From Phytohabitans aurantiacus (GTDB lineage Bacteria; Actinomycetota; Actinomycetes; Mycobacteriales; Micromonosporaceae): a stretch of DNA of 64,000 bases. Under the pieces are notes generated by a model. That model did not search any database. It had not been told where the DNA came from and worked only from the letters and a program-made list of their open reading frames with translations. Made by a program: the position numbers and the translations under genes. Location of the stretch: assembly GCF_027923225.1 (NCBI RefSeq), contig NZ_BSDI01000012.1, positions 1 to 64,000 of the forward strand, read 5' to 3'. Of the stretch, positions 16,506-24,117 are shown in pieces; position 1 is the stretch's first letter; each line of letters starts with the position of its first letter.

Positions 16506-16696
16506 GTCTGGCGAATTGGCGCAAGAGTTCGCGAAGCGGACCAAATTGCGACAATTGCGTCGAAGTCGCCTTCATTGACCAGGCGATCGCGGTTCGGGAC
16601 TCCAAGAACCCGACCGGTCCGGTCTTAATCTTCACTGCCGACGAGTGGGACGCGTTCGTCGGCGGTACCAAGGACGGTGAGTTCGACCTCGACTGA
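16469..16696 (+). CDS. DUF397 family protein
   Basis: A 75-residue DUF397 protein: WRKSSRSGPNCDNCVEVA, then IAVRDSKNPTGPVLIFTADEWDAFV, the full family pattern. DUF397 proteins are encoded next to XRE/DUF5753 regulators and are thought to act with them in developmental or antibiotic control, probably as antagonists (family knowledge). GTG 16469 has an AAGGAG site; the start lies inside the XRE gene, implying translational coupling. An in-frame TTA codon occurs at 16625-16627. Confidence 0.92.
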   Translation: MEVETKGFRVDLSLANWRKSSRSGPNCDNCVEVAFIDQAIAVRDSKNPTGPVLIFTADEWDAFVGGTKDGEFDLD

Positions 16697-16709
16697 CAAG
16701 GTCCGTAGC

Positions 16710-16745
16710 GAAGCGGGGCTGGCGGGTTACTGCCAGCCCCGCTTC
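16710..16745 (+). terminator. Terminator after the XRE/DUF397 operon
   Basis: Perfect 14-bp arms GAAGCGGGGCTGGC / GCCAGCCCCGCTTC with an 8-base loop, 14 bases after the DUF397 stop. Confidence 0.8.
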
Positions 16746-16780
16746 CGTCGCCAGGCCGCCGCACCTTCGTTGTACCCGAC

Positions 16781-17158
16781 ATGAATATTGGGCCAGAGGA
16801 TGTCGGCAACGGCTCGACCACCATGCAGGAACGGTTTCCGCATCCAGGGGGCTACCAGCCGGCCCGCCGTGACAGCGAACCACCCGAGCATGAGCCCCTA
16901 CCGCGTAACGGCTCCGCACCCGAACAGGCGCCCTCACTAGCGCTCGGCGACCTGTCGGAACCGGTCTACCCGCCGGCGAGCTGGCTGGAACACCACGAAA
17001 CCGGCTCACTCGTCGACCACCCGCTACTGCGCGGGCTGCTGATGGAGTTGCCGCCCAAGGGCAGCGTGCCGCCGCCCGGTTGGCTCGACCGCTGGTTCGA
17101 GGCCGCCCGCTCCATCCTCGAGCTTCTCTACGTGCAGGGCTCGGGTCGCAACCGCTAG
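16781..17158 (+). CDS. Hypothetical protein
   Basis: 125 residues. The N-terminal half is Pro/Glu/Arg-rich and likely disordered; the C-terminal half is more ordered (LVDHPLLRGLLMELPPKG, then PGWLDRWFEAARSILELLY). No signal peptide or membrane span. No ribosome site is clear at ATG 16781; an internal ATG at 16823 is an alternative. It lies between the XRE/DUF397 terminator and the subtilase gene. I do not recognise the family. Confidence 0.55.
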   Translation: MNIGPEDVGNGSTTMQERFPHPGGYQPARRDSEPPEHEPLPRNGSAPEQAPSLALGDLSEPVYPPASWLEHHETGSLVDHPLLRGLLMELPPKGSVPPPGWLDRWFEAARSILELLYVQGSGRNR

Positions 17159-17316
17159 CGCTGCGTTACCTATCGCCGGTGATATAGAGACTTCAACATC
17201 TAACGGTCGTTGATCTAACCCAATAGCCTCTCCTCCAATCGGCATCCGTAACTGCCCGATCCGGCGTCACAAGCGTCCGGTCGGGCAGGTGCCGGTTAGA
17301 GGGGAGGAGTGGGGAT

Positions 17317-19212
17317 ATGACACCCCAGTTGAAGCGTCGCCTCATGACGCTCGGCATGGCCACCGTCGGTGTGACGGTGGCCGTATCAATGGCCGCACCG
17401 CCCGCGCTCGCCGCGGAACCGGAAGGCACGATTCGCAACGCCGGTGGTGATACCGCCGTCGCCGACAGCTACATCGTGGTGTTCAAGGACTCCGCGGTGC
17501 GAGGTGTCGACGTCGCGAAATCCGCCAAAGACCTGGCCGCCAAGCACGACGGGACCGTCGCTCGCACGTACCGCTCGGCGGTGCGCGGGTTCGAGATCAA
17601 GGCCACCGCGAAACGAGCGGCGCAGATCGCCGCGAACCCCGCGGTCGCGTACGTGGAACAGAACCACAAGATGACGATCCAGGACACCCAGACGAACCCC
17701 CCGTCCTGGGGTCTGGACCGCATCGACCAGCGCAACCTGCCGCTCAACAGCTCGTACACGTACCCGACCACCGCCAGTTCGGTGCACGCGTACATCATCG
17801 ACACCGGTATCCGGTTCAGCCACAGCGACTTCGGCGGTCGCGCCGTCAGCGGCTTCGACGCCGTCGACGGTGGCAGCGCCGACGACTGCCAGGGCCACGG
17901 CACGCACGTGGCCGGCACCGTGGGTGGCACCTCGTACGGTGTCGCGAAGGGTGTGCAGCTCGTCGCGGTACGCGTGCTGAACTGCTCCGGTGAGGGCACC
18001 ACCGCCGGTGTGGTTGCCGGCGTCGACTGGGTCACCGCCAACGCGGTCAAGCCCGCCGTCGCCAACATGAGCCTCGGTGGCGGCGCCGACTCCGCGCTGG
18101 ACACGGCGGTCCGCAACTCCATCACCACCGGCGGCATCACCTACGGCATCGCGTCCGGCAACGGCAACGCCTTTGGCCAGCGGCAGAACGCCTGCAACTA
18201 CTCGCCGGCTCGGGTCGCCGAGGGCATTACCGTCGGCGCCACCCAGAACAACGACGCCGCCGCCAGCTTCTCCAACTTCGGCAACTGCGTCGACATCCTG
18301 GCGCCCGGCGTGAACATCACGTCCGCCTGGTACAGCAACGACACCGCGACCAACACGATCAGCGGTACGTCGATGGCCACGCCTCACGTGGTCGGCGCCG
18401 CCGCGCTCACGCTGGCCGCGAACCCGTCGTACACCCCCGCCCAGGTCCGCGACAACCTCGTGGCCAACTCGACGGCGGGCGTGGTGACCAACCCGGGAAC
18501 CAGTACCCCCAACCAGCTCCTCTACGTGCCCAACACCACGACGCCTCCGGCGAACGACTTCTCGATCGCGGCTTCGCCGACCTCCGGCTCGGTCGCGGCG
18601 GGCAGCTCGGCCACCACGACCGTGAGCACGGCGACCACGTCGGGATCGGCACAGTCGGTCGCCCTCTCGGCGAGCGGCCTGCCGTCGGGCGTGACGGCGA
18701 CGTTCAGCCCTACGTCCGTGACGTCGGGAGGCTCGTCGACCCTGACGCTCGCCACCTCGGCGTCGACCCCGTCCGGCACCTACACGATCACGGTGACCGG
18801 AACCGGCGCGTCCGCGACCCGGACCGCCACGTACAGCCTGACCGTCACCGGCGGCAGCACCGGTAGCTGCACCGGCAGCAACGGCACCGACGTCTCCATC
18901 CCGGACGCCGGCGCCGCGGTCACCAGCGCGATCACCATCGCCGGCTGCGGCCGCGCACCGTCGACCAGCTCGACGGTGGCCGTCAACATCGTGCACACGT
19001 ACCGCGGTGACGTGGTCATCGACGTGGTGGCGCCAGACGGCACCGCGTACCGGCTCAAGAACCGCAGCCTGTTCGACAGTGCCGACAACATCAACACGAC
19101 GTACACGGCGAACCTGTCGGGCGAGGCCGCCAACGGCACCTGGCTCCTGAGGGTGCAAGATGTCGTCGCGAACGACACCGGCTACATCAACACCTGGACG
19201 CTGACGCTCTAG
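17317..19212 (+). CDS. Secreted subtilisin-like serine protease (S8, proteinase K type)
   Basis: 631 residues. Signal peptide 1-33; inhibitor I9 propeptide about 50-120 (SYIVVFKDSAV... to AYVEQNHKMTI); S8 catalytic domain about 130-400 with D162 (YIIDTGI), H197 (GHGTHVAG) and S352 (GTSMATPHV). An Ig-like Ser/Thr-rich domain follows (about 418-512), then a C-terminal proprotein-convertase P domain (about 515-631). All catalytic residues are present, so an active extracellular endoprotease that self-processes is expected. A GGGGAGGAG ribosome site precedes the ATG. The gene is monocistronic and ends at a shared terminator. Confidence 0.95.
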   Translation: MTPQLKRRLMTLGMATVGVTVAVSMAAPPALAAEPEGTIRNAGGDTAVADSYIVVFKDSAVRGVDVAKSAKDLAAKHDGTVARTYRSAVRGFEIKATAKRAAQIAANPAVAYVEQNHKMTIQDTQTNPPSWGLDRIDQRNLPLNSSYTYPTTASSVHAYIIDTGIRFSHSDFGGRAVSGFDAVDGGSADDCQGHGTHVAGTVGGTSYGVAKGVQLVAVRVLNCSGEGTTAGVVAGVDWVTANAVKPAVANMSLGGGADSALDTAVRNSITTGGITYGIASGNGNAFGQRQNACNYSPARVAEGITVGATQNNDAAASFSNFGNCVDILAPGVNITSAWYSNDTATNTISGTSMATPHVVGAAALTLAANPSYTPAQVRDNLVANSTAGVVTNPGTSTPNQLLYVPNTTTPPANDFSIAASPTSGSVAAGSSATTTVSTATTSGSAQSVALSASGLPSGVTATFSPTSVTSGGSSTLTLATSASTPSGTYTITVTGTGASATRTATYSLTVTGGSTGSCTGSNGTDVSIPDAGAAVTSAITIAGCGRAPSTSSTVAVNIVHTYRGDVVIDVVAPDGTAYRLKNRSLFDSADNINTTYTANLSGEAANGTWLLRVQDVVANDTGYINTWTLTL

Positions 19213-19283
19213 CGCTTCTGCTCAGCACTTTGGCGCCTTGGCGCTTTTCGTCAGCCCACAGGCCCGACCTGGGGAGGGTCGGC

Positions 19284-19318
19284 TGAGGCCCCGACGCACG
19301 TGCGGCGTCGGGGCCTCA
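19284..19318. terminator. Bidirectional terminator between subtilase and quinone oxidoreductase
   Basis: Perfect 14-bp arms TGAGGCCCCGACGC / GCGTCGGGGCCTCA with a 7-base loop between the two convergent stop codons; the right arm overlaps the oxidoreductase stop. Confidence 0.85.
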
Positions 19319-20245
19319 CTCTGCCAGCAGTACCACCTTGCCGAGGTGCTCGCTCGCCTCCACAATTCGATGCGCTTCCGCCGCCTGCGACATGGGCAGC
19401 CGCCGGTCGATCACGGGCTTGATCGCCCCAGACTCGATCAGCGGCCAGACCTCGTCACGCACACCGCGTACGATGGCGGCTTTTTCATCGTGAGGTCGCG
19501 ACCGCAACAGCGCTCCGGAGATCGTGCCCCGCTTCGCCATCAGGCCGGCGAGGTTAAGCTCGCCCTTCCGACCACCCTGCAGCCCGACCACGACGATCCG
19601 TCCGTGCCGGGCGAGTGCCTCAATATTCCGATCGAGGTAGGCGCCGCCCATGATGTCGAGGATGACGTCGGCCTTGACCTCGGCGGCGAAGTCCTGCTCG
19701 GTGTAGTCGATCGTCTGGTGCGCGCCGAGCTCCTTGAGCGCCTGGTGCTTGGCCCGCCGCGCGGTGGTAACCACGTGAGCTCCAAGCGCCGCCCCAAACT
19801 GAATCGCGAACGTCCCGATCCCGCTGCCGCCGCCATGCACGAGCAGCGTCTCACCCTTCTTGAGGCCGGCGATCTGGACAAGATTCGACCAGACCGTGCA
19901 CGCGACCTCGGGCAGCGTGGCAGCCTCCTCGACACTGAGGTTGCGGGGGATGGGCAGCGTGTGCGCTTCAGGCACGGCCACCATCTCGGCATAGCCGCCG
20001 CCGGCCAGAAGCGCACAGACCGGGGAGTTGGTCGCTGTGATCACGCCGCTGCACTCAAGTCCCGGGTACTGGGATGAGCCTGGCGGTGGCGTGTAGTTCC
20101 CCTGTCTCTGGAGGAGGTCGGCCCGGTTGACGGCGCTGGCCGTGACCTTGACGAGCACCTCGCCCGGACCGACCGTGGGATCCGGCACCTCAACCCACTC
20201 CAACACCTCCGGCCCACCCGGCCGCACAATCCTGACCGCACGCAT
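19316..20245 (-). CDS. NAD(P)H-dependent quinone oxidoreductase, PIG3-type zinc-free MDR
   Basis: 309 residues of the medium-chain reductase family: AVNRADLLQRQGNYTPPPG near the start, LVHGGGSGIGTFAIQFG as nucleotide-binding loop, ILDIMGGAYLDRNIEAL and the C-terminal RPHDEKAAIVRGVRDEVWPL typical of PIG3/TIGR02824 enzymes. It should reduce quinones with NADPH in the cytosol. Between GLECSGVITA and VCALLAGGGYAE only TNSP remains, whereas relatives carry about 13 residues with a VGDxV motif, so roughly nine residues are missing in frame. ATG 20245 has GGATGGAGGT just upstream. Longer starts run into repeat copy A and are rejected. Confidence 0.9.
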   Translation of the reverse strand: MRAVRIVRPGGPEVLEWVEVPDPTVGPGEVLVKVTASAVNRADLLQRQGNYTPPPGSSQYPGLECSGVITATNSPVCALLAGGGYAEMVAVPEAHTLPIPRNLSVEEAATLPEVACTVWSNLVQIAGLKKGETLLVHGGGSGIGTFAIQFGAALGAHVVTTARRAKHQALKELGAHQTIDYTEQDFAAEVKADVILDIMGGAYLDRNIEALARHGRIVVVGLQGGRKGELNLAGLMAKRGTISGALLRSRPHDEKAAIVRGVRDEVWPLIESGAIKPVIDRRLPMSQAAEAHRIVEASEHLGKVVLLAE

Positions 20246-20319
20246 ACCTCCATCCTCCTCCACACCCGCCCCACACTGCCCACGCTCCCCGTGCTCTGCG
20301 CGTCGCGTGCCCTGCGCGT

Positions 20320-20400
20320 CGATCAAGGGCGAATGCACGTGGTTGGATCTCTTTTTCACGTGTGTTTGCCCTTGATCGATGGATTAGTCCTCGATCGGCG
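20320..20400. repeat. Interspersed palindromic repeat, copy A
   Basis: Core 20321-20377 is a near-perfect hairpin: GATCAAGGGCGAATGCACGTG against CACGTGTGTTTGCCCTTGATC (18 of 21 pairs) around a 15-base loop GTTGGATCTCTTTTT. An outer part (to about 20400, TCCTCGATCGGC) matches the outer arm of copies B, C and D. Located between the 5' end of the quinone oxidoreductase and tRNA-Ser. Confidence 0.85.
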
Positions 20401-20455
20401 AGCGGGCGGCGGGGCATGGCACACTAGGCACGGCTGCCGCTCCGGCGGCGGCCAC

Positions 20456-20544
20456 GGAGGGTTCGCCTAGTGGCCGATGGCGGCGGTCTTGAAAACCGCT
20501 AGGGCGCGTGAGTGTCCTCGTGGGTTCGAATCCCACACCCTCCG
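20456..20544 (+). tRNA. tRNA-Ser (anticodon TGA)
   Basis: Acceptor GGAGGGT/ACCCTCC with discriminator G, anticodon arm GCGGT-CTTGAAA-ACCGC giving TGA, long class II variable arm, and T arm GTGGG-TTCGAAT-CCCAC. CCA is not encoded. Confidence 0.97.
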
Positions 20545-20756
20545 CTCTCACCAGCCAAAGAGGCTGTCTAGCCTGCGGATTCCAGATCAGCGAGGCTCTT
20601 GCTTCCGCTGACCTGTCGTGGCAAATGCGTGGCAAAGTTTCGGTACGCAACCCTGGAAGTGTGTCGTCTCCCTGTCGCCGCGCACAGCGCTGCCAGGATC
20701 CGGCGGCGTGGCAGAGCGTCGCCACACCGGCCGCGATCAAGTGGAAGGATGGCGGC

Positions 20757-21284
20757 ATGAGTCTCGATCGTCCTATTGCGCCGGACCCGTACGACCTGCT
20801 GCCAACTGTGCCGTCGTTCACGCTCACCAGTGACGATATCCAGGACGGTAAGCCGCTCGACGCCACGTTCGCGCACGACAGCGTCGGTGGACAGAATCTT
20901 TCGCCGCACCTGGCCTGGTCGGGCTTCCCGGCTGAGACCCGCGGTTTCGTCGTGACGTGCTACGACCCCGACGCGCCGACTGGCAGCGGGTTCTGGCACT
21001 GGGTCCTGGTCAACCTGCCCGCCTCGGTGACGGAGCTTGAGCGCGGCGCCGGCGCGAGCGACGTGCACGGTGGCTTCCACGTGCGCAACGACTATGGCAC
21101 GCGGGCCTATGGTGGCAGCGCACCGCCCGGTGGCGACCGGCCGCATCGGTATGTCTTCGCGGTGCACGCCATCGACGTCGACCGGCTGGACGTCAACCCC
21201 GACGTCGCGCCCGCGGTGGTCGGGTTCAACCTCGCATTTCACACCCTGGCCAGGGCGACGCTGCGGGGGACGTACCAAACCTGA
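20757..21284 (+). CDS. PEBP-family (YbhB/YbcL-type) protein
   Basis: 175 residues matching the bacterial phosphatidylethanolamine-binding protein family: SPHLAWSGFPAETRGFVVTCYDPDAPTGSGFWHWVLVNLP carries the DPDxP and GxxHW ligand-site motifs (read in parts), followed by GGSAPPGGDRPHRYVFAVHA with the GPxPP/HRY-like motif. No signal peptide, so cytosolic. Its biochemical role in bacteria is unsettled. ATG 20757 follows a GGAAGGA ribosome site; upstream frame positions run into tRNA-Ser. Repeat copy B begins 7 bases after the stop. Confidence 0.93.
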   Translation: MSLDRPIAPDPYDLLPTVPSFTLTSDDIQDGKPLDATFAHDSVGGQNLSPHLAWSGFPAETRGFVVTCYDPDAPTGSGFWHWVLVNLPASVTELERGAGASDVHGGFHVRNDYGTRAYGGSAPPGGDRPHRYVFAVHAIDVDRLDVNPDVAPAVVGFNLAFHTLARATLRGTYQT

Positions 21285-21290
21285 GCACCG

Positions 21291-21371
21291 CCGATCAAGG
21301 GCAATCGCATCGATCAAGGGCAAATGCACGCGGAAAAGAGATCAAAGCACGTGCATTCGCCCTTGATCGAC
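21291..21371. repeat. Interspersed palindromic repeat, copy B (inverted relative to A)
   Basis: Inner hairpin 21312-21368 runs from GATCAAGGGCAAATGCACG to CACGTGCATTCGCCCTTGATC with loop around GAAAAGAGATCAAA. An outer GATCAAGG at 21293 gives the ~80-bp full unit. It lies between the convergent PEBP and FhuF-like genes. Confidence 0.85.
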
Positions 21372-21441
21372 GAAAAGGCTCGGCGCCGCGAGGGCGGCCG
21401 CGCTGCGGCGAGTGCGGTGCGCGGCGGGTGGGACGTGGCGG

Positions 21442-22236
21442 TTAGCGGGGGGAGATGCAGCAGCCGGAGCAGATTTTGGGCTTGGGCAAGGTGAATGCCA
21501 AACAGCAGGTCTTGCGCTGCACTGTCGGCTCGCCGGTCGGTCCGGGGACCAACTCGATCAGATCGTCGATGCCCAGCGCCGCCAACAGTGTGCCGATGTG
21601 TTCGACGGTGGAGCCGGGGAGCACGTCGGCTGCCCGCAGGATGGCGTGTGCGATCCCCGAACTGACCGAACCGAGCAGTGTGCGGTGCCCGAGCCGGACG
21701 TGAGCGTGGATGGCGTCGAGCATGGGCGTGAGGTGGGCGTCTAGCAGCGACTCGCGCAGCGATGCGAGCAGCGCCGCCTCGTCGGCGACCACCCGGACCT
21801 CGGGCAGGCCGGCGAGGGCGAGCGGGTCGGATGGCAGTACCGCCACCGGGATCGACCGGCGCAGGCCCACCGTCAGGAGCGGTCCTCGATCGAGGTTGAC
21901 CTGTACGTTGGCTGGGTCGAGTAGCGGGACGCGCCGCGCCGATGCCCAGCCGAGCGCGGCGGGGAGGGCCAGCCAGTACGTGTAGGACTTCCAGGCGAGC
22001 GCGGCGGCCGCGTGCGGAGATGCCTCCCAGCGTCGCTTGGCTGCCGCGAGCAGATCGCCGAGGCGGGCTCCGCTGGCGAGGTCGGTCGCCGAGATCCAGT
22101 TGCCGGTGCCACCCGTGACGATCAGGCCCGGCGCGAGTCCTGGCAGGTCGTCGGTGCCGAACATGGACCGCAGCGTCGAGGTGATCGGCGCCAGTGGGTC
22201 GATCGCCTGGATGCGGTGGGGGACGGCCGTAGTCAC
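21442..22236 (-). CDS. FhuF-like 2Fe-2S ferric-siderophore reductase
   Basis: 264 residues ending in the FhuF cluster signature C244-C245-x10-C256-x2-C259 (RKTCCLAF... ICSGCCISPR). The body is helical without membrane spans. These cytosolic reductases release iron from ferric siderophores. GTG 22236 is chosen because it starts the conserved region and has GGAG upstream at a somewhat long distance; an ORF extension to 22356 is arginine-rich and unlikely. An IdeR/DmdR-type iron box sits about 130 bases upstream, consistent with iron repression. Confidence 0.85.
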   Translation of the reverse strand: MTTAVPHRIQAIDPLAPITSTLRSMFGTDDLPGLAPGLIVTGGTGNWISATDLASGARLGDLLAAAKRRWEASPHAAAALAWKSYTYWLALPAALGWASARRVPLLDPANVQVNLDRGPLLTVGLRRSIPVAVLPSDPLALAGLPEVRVVADEAALLASLRESLLDAHLTPMLDAIHAHVRLGHRTLLGSVSSGIAHAILRAADVLPGSTVEHIGTLLAALGIDDLIELVPGPTGEPTVQRKTCCLAFTLPKPKICSGCCISPR

Positions 22237-22367
22237 GCTACGTCGTCTCCGGTGTGAAGATCGGTGCGCGAGTGACCGCCGGCTATGCGCCTGGTCTGCC
22301 GCTGTGCCACCGATGCCACGCCGAACAATTCCCTTCGTTCCAGGACCGATGGCCAACCCTAGCCTAC

Positions 22368-22386
22368 TAAGGCAAGGCTAACCAGA
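22368..22386. promoter_or_regulatory. Iron box (IdeR/DmdR1-type operator)
   Basis: TAAGGCAAGGCTAACCAGA matches 14 of 19 positions of the established consensus TTAGGTTAGGCTAACCTAA. An overlapping partial match (CCTAGCCTACTAAG) lies just left. The site is upstream of the FhuF-like gene on the minus strand, with the XRE-deformylase gene on the other side 210 bases away. Confidence 0.75.
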
Positions 22387-22466
22387 GAATGGAGCAATCC
22401 TGTCTCATGTGTCACTCACGGTATCCGTGGTTACCGAGAGTGGTACCCAGATCCAGAGGATCCAAC

Positions 22467-22478
22467 CTCTACGTAGAG
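22467..22478. promoter_or_regulatory. 12-bp palindrome upstream of the XRE-deformylase gene
   Basis: CTCTACGTAGAG is a perfect palindrome 118 bases before the ATG at 22597. A looser pair CGGTA/TACCG (22419-22436) precedes it. Either could be the operator of the XRE domain encoded downstream. The whole 22237-22596 spacer has no gene. Confidence 0.5.
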
Positions 22479-22596
22479 TGATGTCCGAGTAACGCCCGGT
22501 CGAGTTTGTCAAGGCTTTTGTCGGGAACGCGGCACTCCTCGTGAGCACAGGGGAGTCGGAAAGGAGACTGAAGGTCCCGGCCCTCAGGGACCCAGC

Positions 22597-24117
22597 ATGA
22601 CGACATCGCCCATCGAGCGGGCGGCCGATACGTTCGCGTCCGAACTCGGCAGGTGGCGCACCGAGCGCAACCTGAGTAAGAAGCAGCTCGCTGCTCGGAT
22701 GGGTTTCGACCCCTCCTACGTGAGCCACGTCGAAGGGCGCCGCCACCGTCCCACAGAGGATTTCGCGCGGCGCGCGGAGGCGGTGCTCGGCGCCGGCGGC
22801 GCGATCTGGCAGCGGTACCAGGAGTATGACGAGCTGCGCCACGCGCGGTCCGCGGCGGCCAGCCACCGTGATCCTCCGGTACCCGAGCAGTGGCTGCCGC
22901 CCGGCACCGGCCTGATCGTCGAACAGGAGGTTGCCACCCTCTCCTACCGGGAGGGCTCGTACCGATGCGTGATCCGGCGCTCGCTCTACAACGCGGGCAC
23001 CGAGCCGGTCACGCGCTACCTCGTGCGGGTGGCCGTCGACCGGTACCCGAACGATCCCGAACGCTCGAACCGGCACCACCGCGAGCATCCTCTCAGCTTC
23101 GCTGAGCTTGACCTCCAGGCATGGTGCGGCGAAGAGCCGGGTCGCGAAGCGATGGAATTTCGTAAGAAGCACGACCGGGACGCGTTCAAAGAGGTGTGGC
23201 TCCTCTTCGAGAACGCGGACGGACGGTTCCCGCTCTATCCCGGGCAGCGGACCACGATCGAGTACGCCTACACGGTCGGCCACGAGAAGTGGGGACAGTG
23301 GTTCCAGCGTGCGGTGCGGCTGCCCACCCGGCGGCTCGCGGTGCGCCTGGACTTCCCTCAAGGGCTCGACCCGCAGGTGTGGGGCGTCGAGACGTCGCTG
23401 TCGTCCGAGGAGGCGCCGCTGCGTACTCCTCTGGTGAAACGCTCGGAGAACGACCGGATGGTCTTCGAGTGGACCACCGAGTCGCCGCCGCTCAACGCCC
23501 GGTACCGCCTGGAGTGGCGCTTCCGCGCGAACGGCCCGCCGCCGAGGTCGGGTCGCGGTGGCTCTCGCGCGAGCGAGCGGATGCGGTCTGTTGGCATCGT
23601 GCAGCGGGGGGCCGACAGCCTGCGCCAGCCGGCGCGACAGTTCGTGTTGCCGGCCGACGAGGAGGCCGCGCGCGGCATCATCGAGCGGCTGATGACGACG
23701 CTCGACCGGGTCGAGGAGCTGCACTCCTTCGCCAAGGGCGTCGGGCTCGCGGCGCCGCAGATCGGGATCCCGTGGGCCGCCGCCGTCGTGCGCCCCGTCG
23801 ACCGGGGCGCCGATGCGGTGGTGCTGCTCAACCCCCGGGTCGTCGACTCGTCGTCCGAGGCGGACGAGCAGTACGAGGGATGCCTGTCGTTTTTCGATGT
23901 GCGCGGCCTGGTGGCGCGCCCGTTGCGGCTGCACGTCGAGCACGCGCACTGGGACGGCAGCCGGGTGATCACGTCGTTCGAGCACGGCATGGCCCGGTTG
24001 GTCGCTCACGAGATCGACCACCTGGAGGGCCGGCTCTACGCCGATCGCATGACGCCCGGCGTCCCGCTGGTGCCCGTCGAGGAGTACCGGGAGGCGGGCA
24101 CGCCCTGGCGATACTGA
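22597..24117 (+). CDS. XRE HTH - beta-rich domain - peptide deformylase fusion
   Basis: 506 residues with three parts. Residues 12-65: XRE helix-turn-helix (LSKKQLAARMGFDPSYVSHVEG). Residues about 100-310: a beta-rich domain I cannot name, with many Arg/Trp/Tyr residues (LYPGQRTTIEYAYTVG, VRLDFPQGLDP). Residues about 338-506: peptide deformylase with all three motifs, GVGLAAPQ (381-388), EGCLS (427-431, metal ligand C429) and HEIDH (471-475, ligands H471 and H475, catalytic E472). An active metallo-deformylase or related amidase is therefore expected, tethered to a DNA-binding domain. Housekeeping deformylases are about 170-190 residues without such extensions. No strong ribosome site is adjacent to ATG 22597, but this is the first possible start. 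The stop abuts the convergent hmp stop. Confidence 0.88.
   Translation: MTTSPIERAADTFASELGRWRTERNLSKKQLAARMGFDPSYVSHVEGRRHRPTEDFARRAEAVLGAGGAIWQRYQEYDELRHARSAAASHRDPPVPEQWLPPGTGLIVEQEVATLSYREGSYRCVIRRSLYNAGTEPVTRYLVRVAVDRYPNDPERSNRHHREHPLSFAELDLQAWCGEEPGREAMEFRKKHDRDAFKEVWLLFENADGRFPLYPGQRTTIEYAYTVGHEKWGQWFQRAVRLPTRRLAVRLDFPQGLDPQVWGVETSLSSEEAPLRTPLVKRSENDRMVFEWTTESPPLNARYRLEWRFRANGPPPRSGRGGSRASERMRSVGIVQRGADSLRQPARQFVLPADEEAARGIIERLMTTLDRVEELHSFAKGVGLAAPQIGIPWAAAVVRPVDRGADAVVLLNPRVVDSSSEADEQYEGCLSFFDVRGLVARPLRLHVEHAHWDGSRVITSFEHGMARLVAHEIDHLEGRLYADRMTPGVPLVPVEEYREAGTPWRY

Noticed and set aside
20545..20756. Possible integration (att) remnant next to tRNA-Ser(TGA)
   Set aside because: tRNA 3' ends are common attachment sites, but no repeat of the tRNA end, integrase or foreign cargo is seen.
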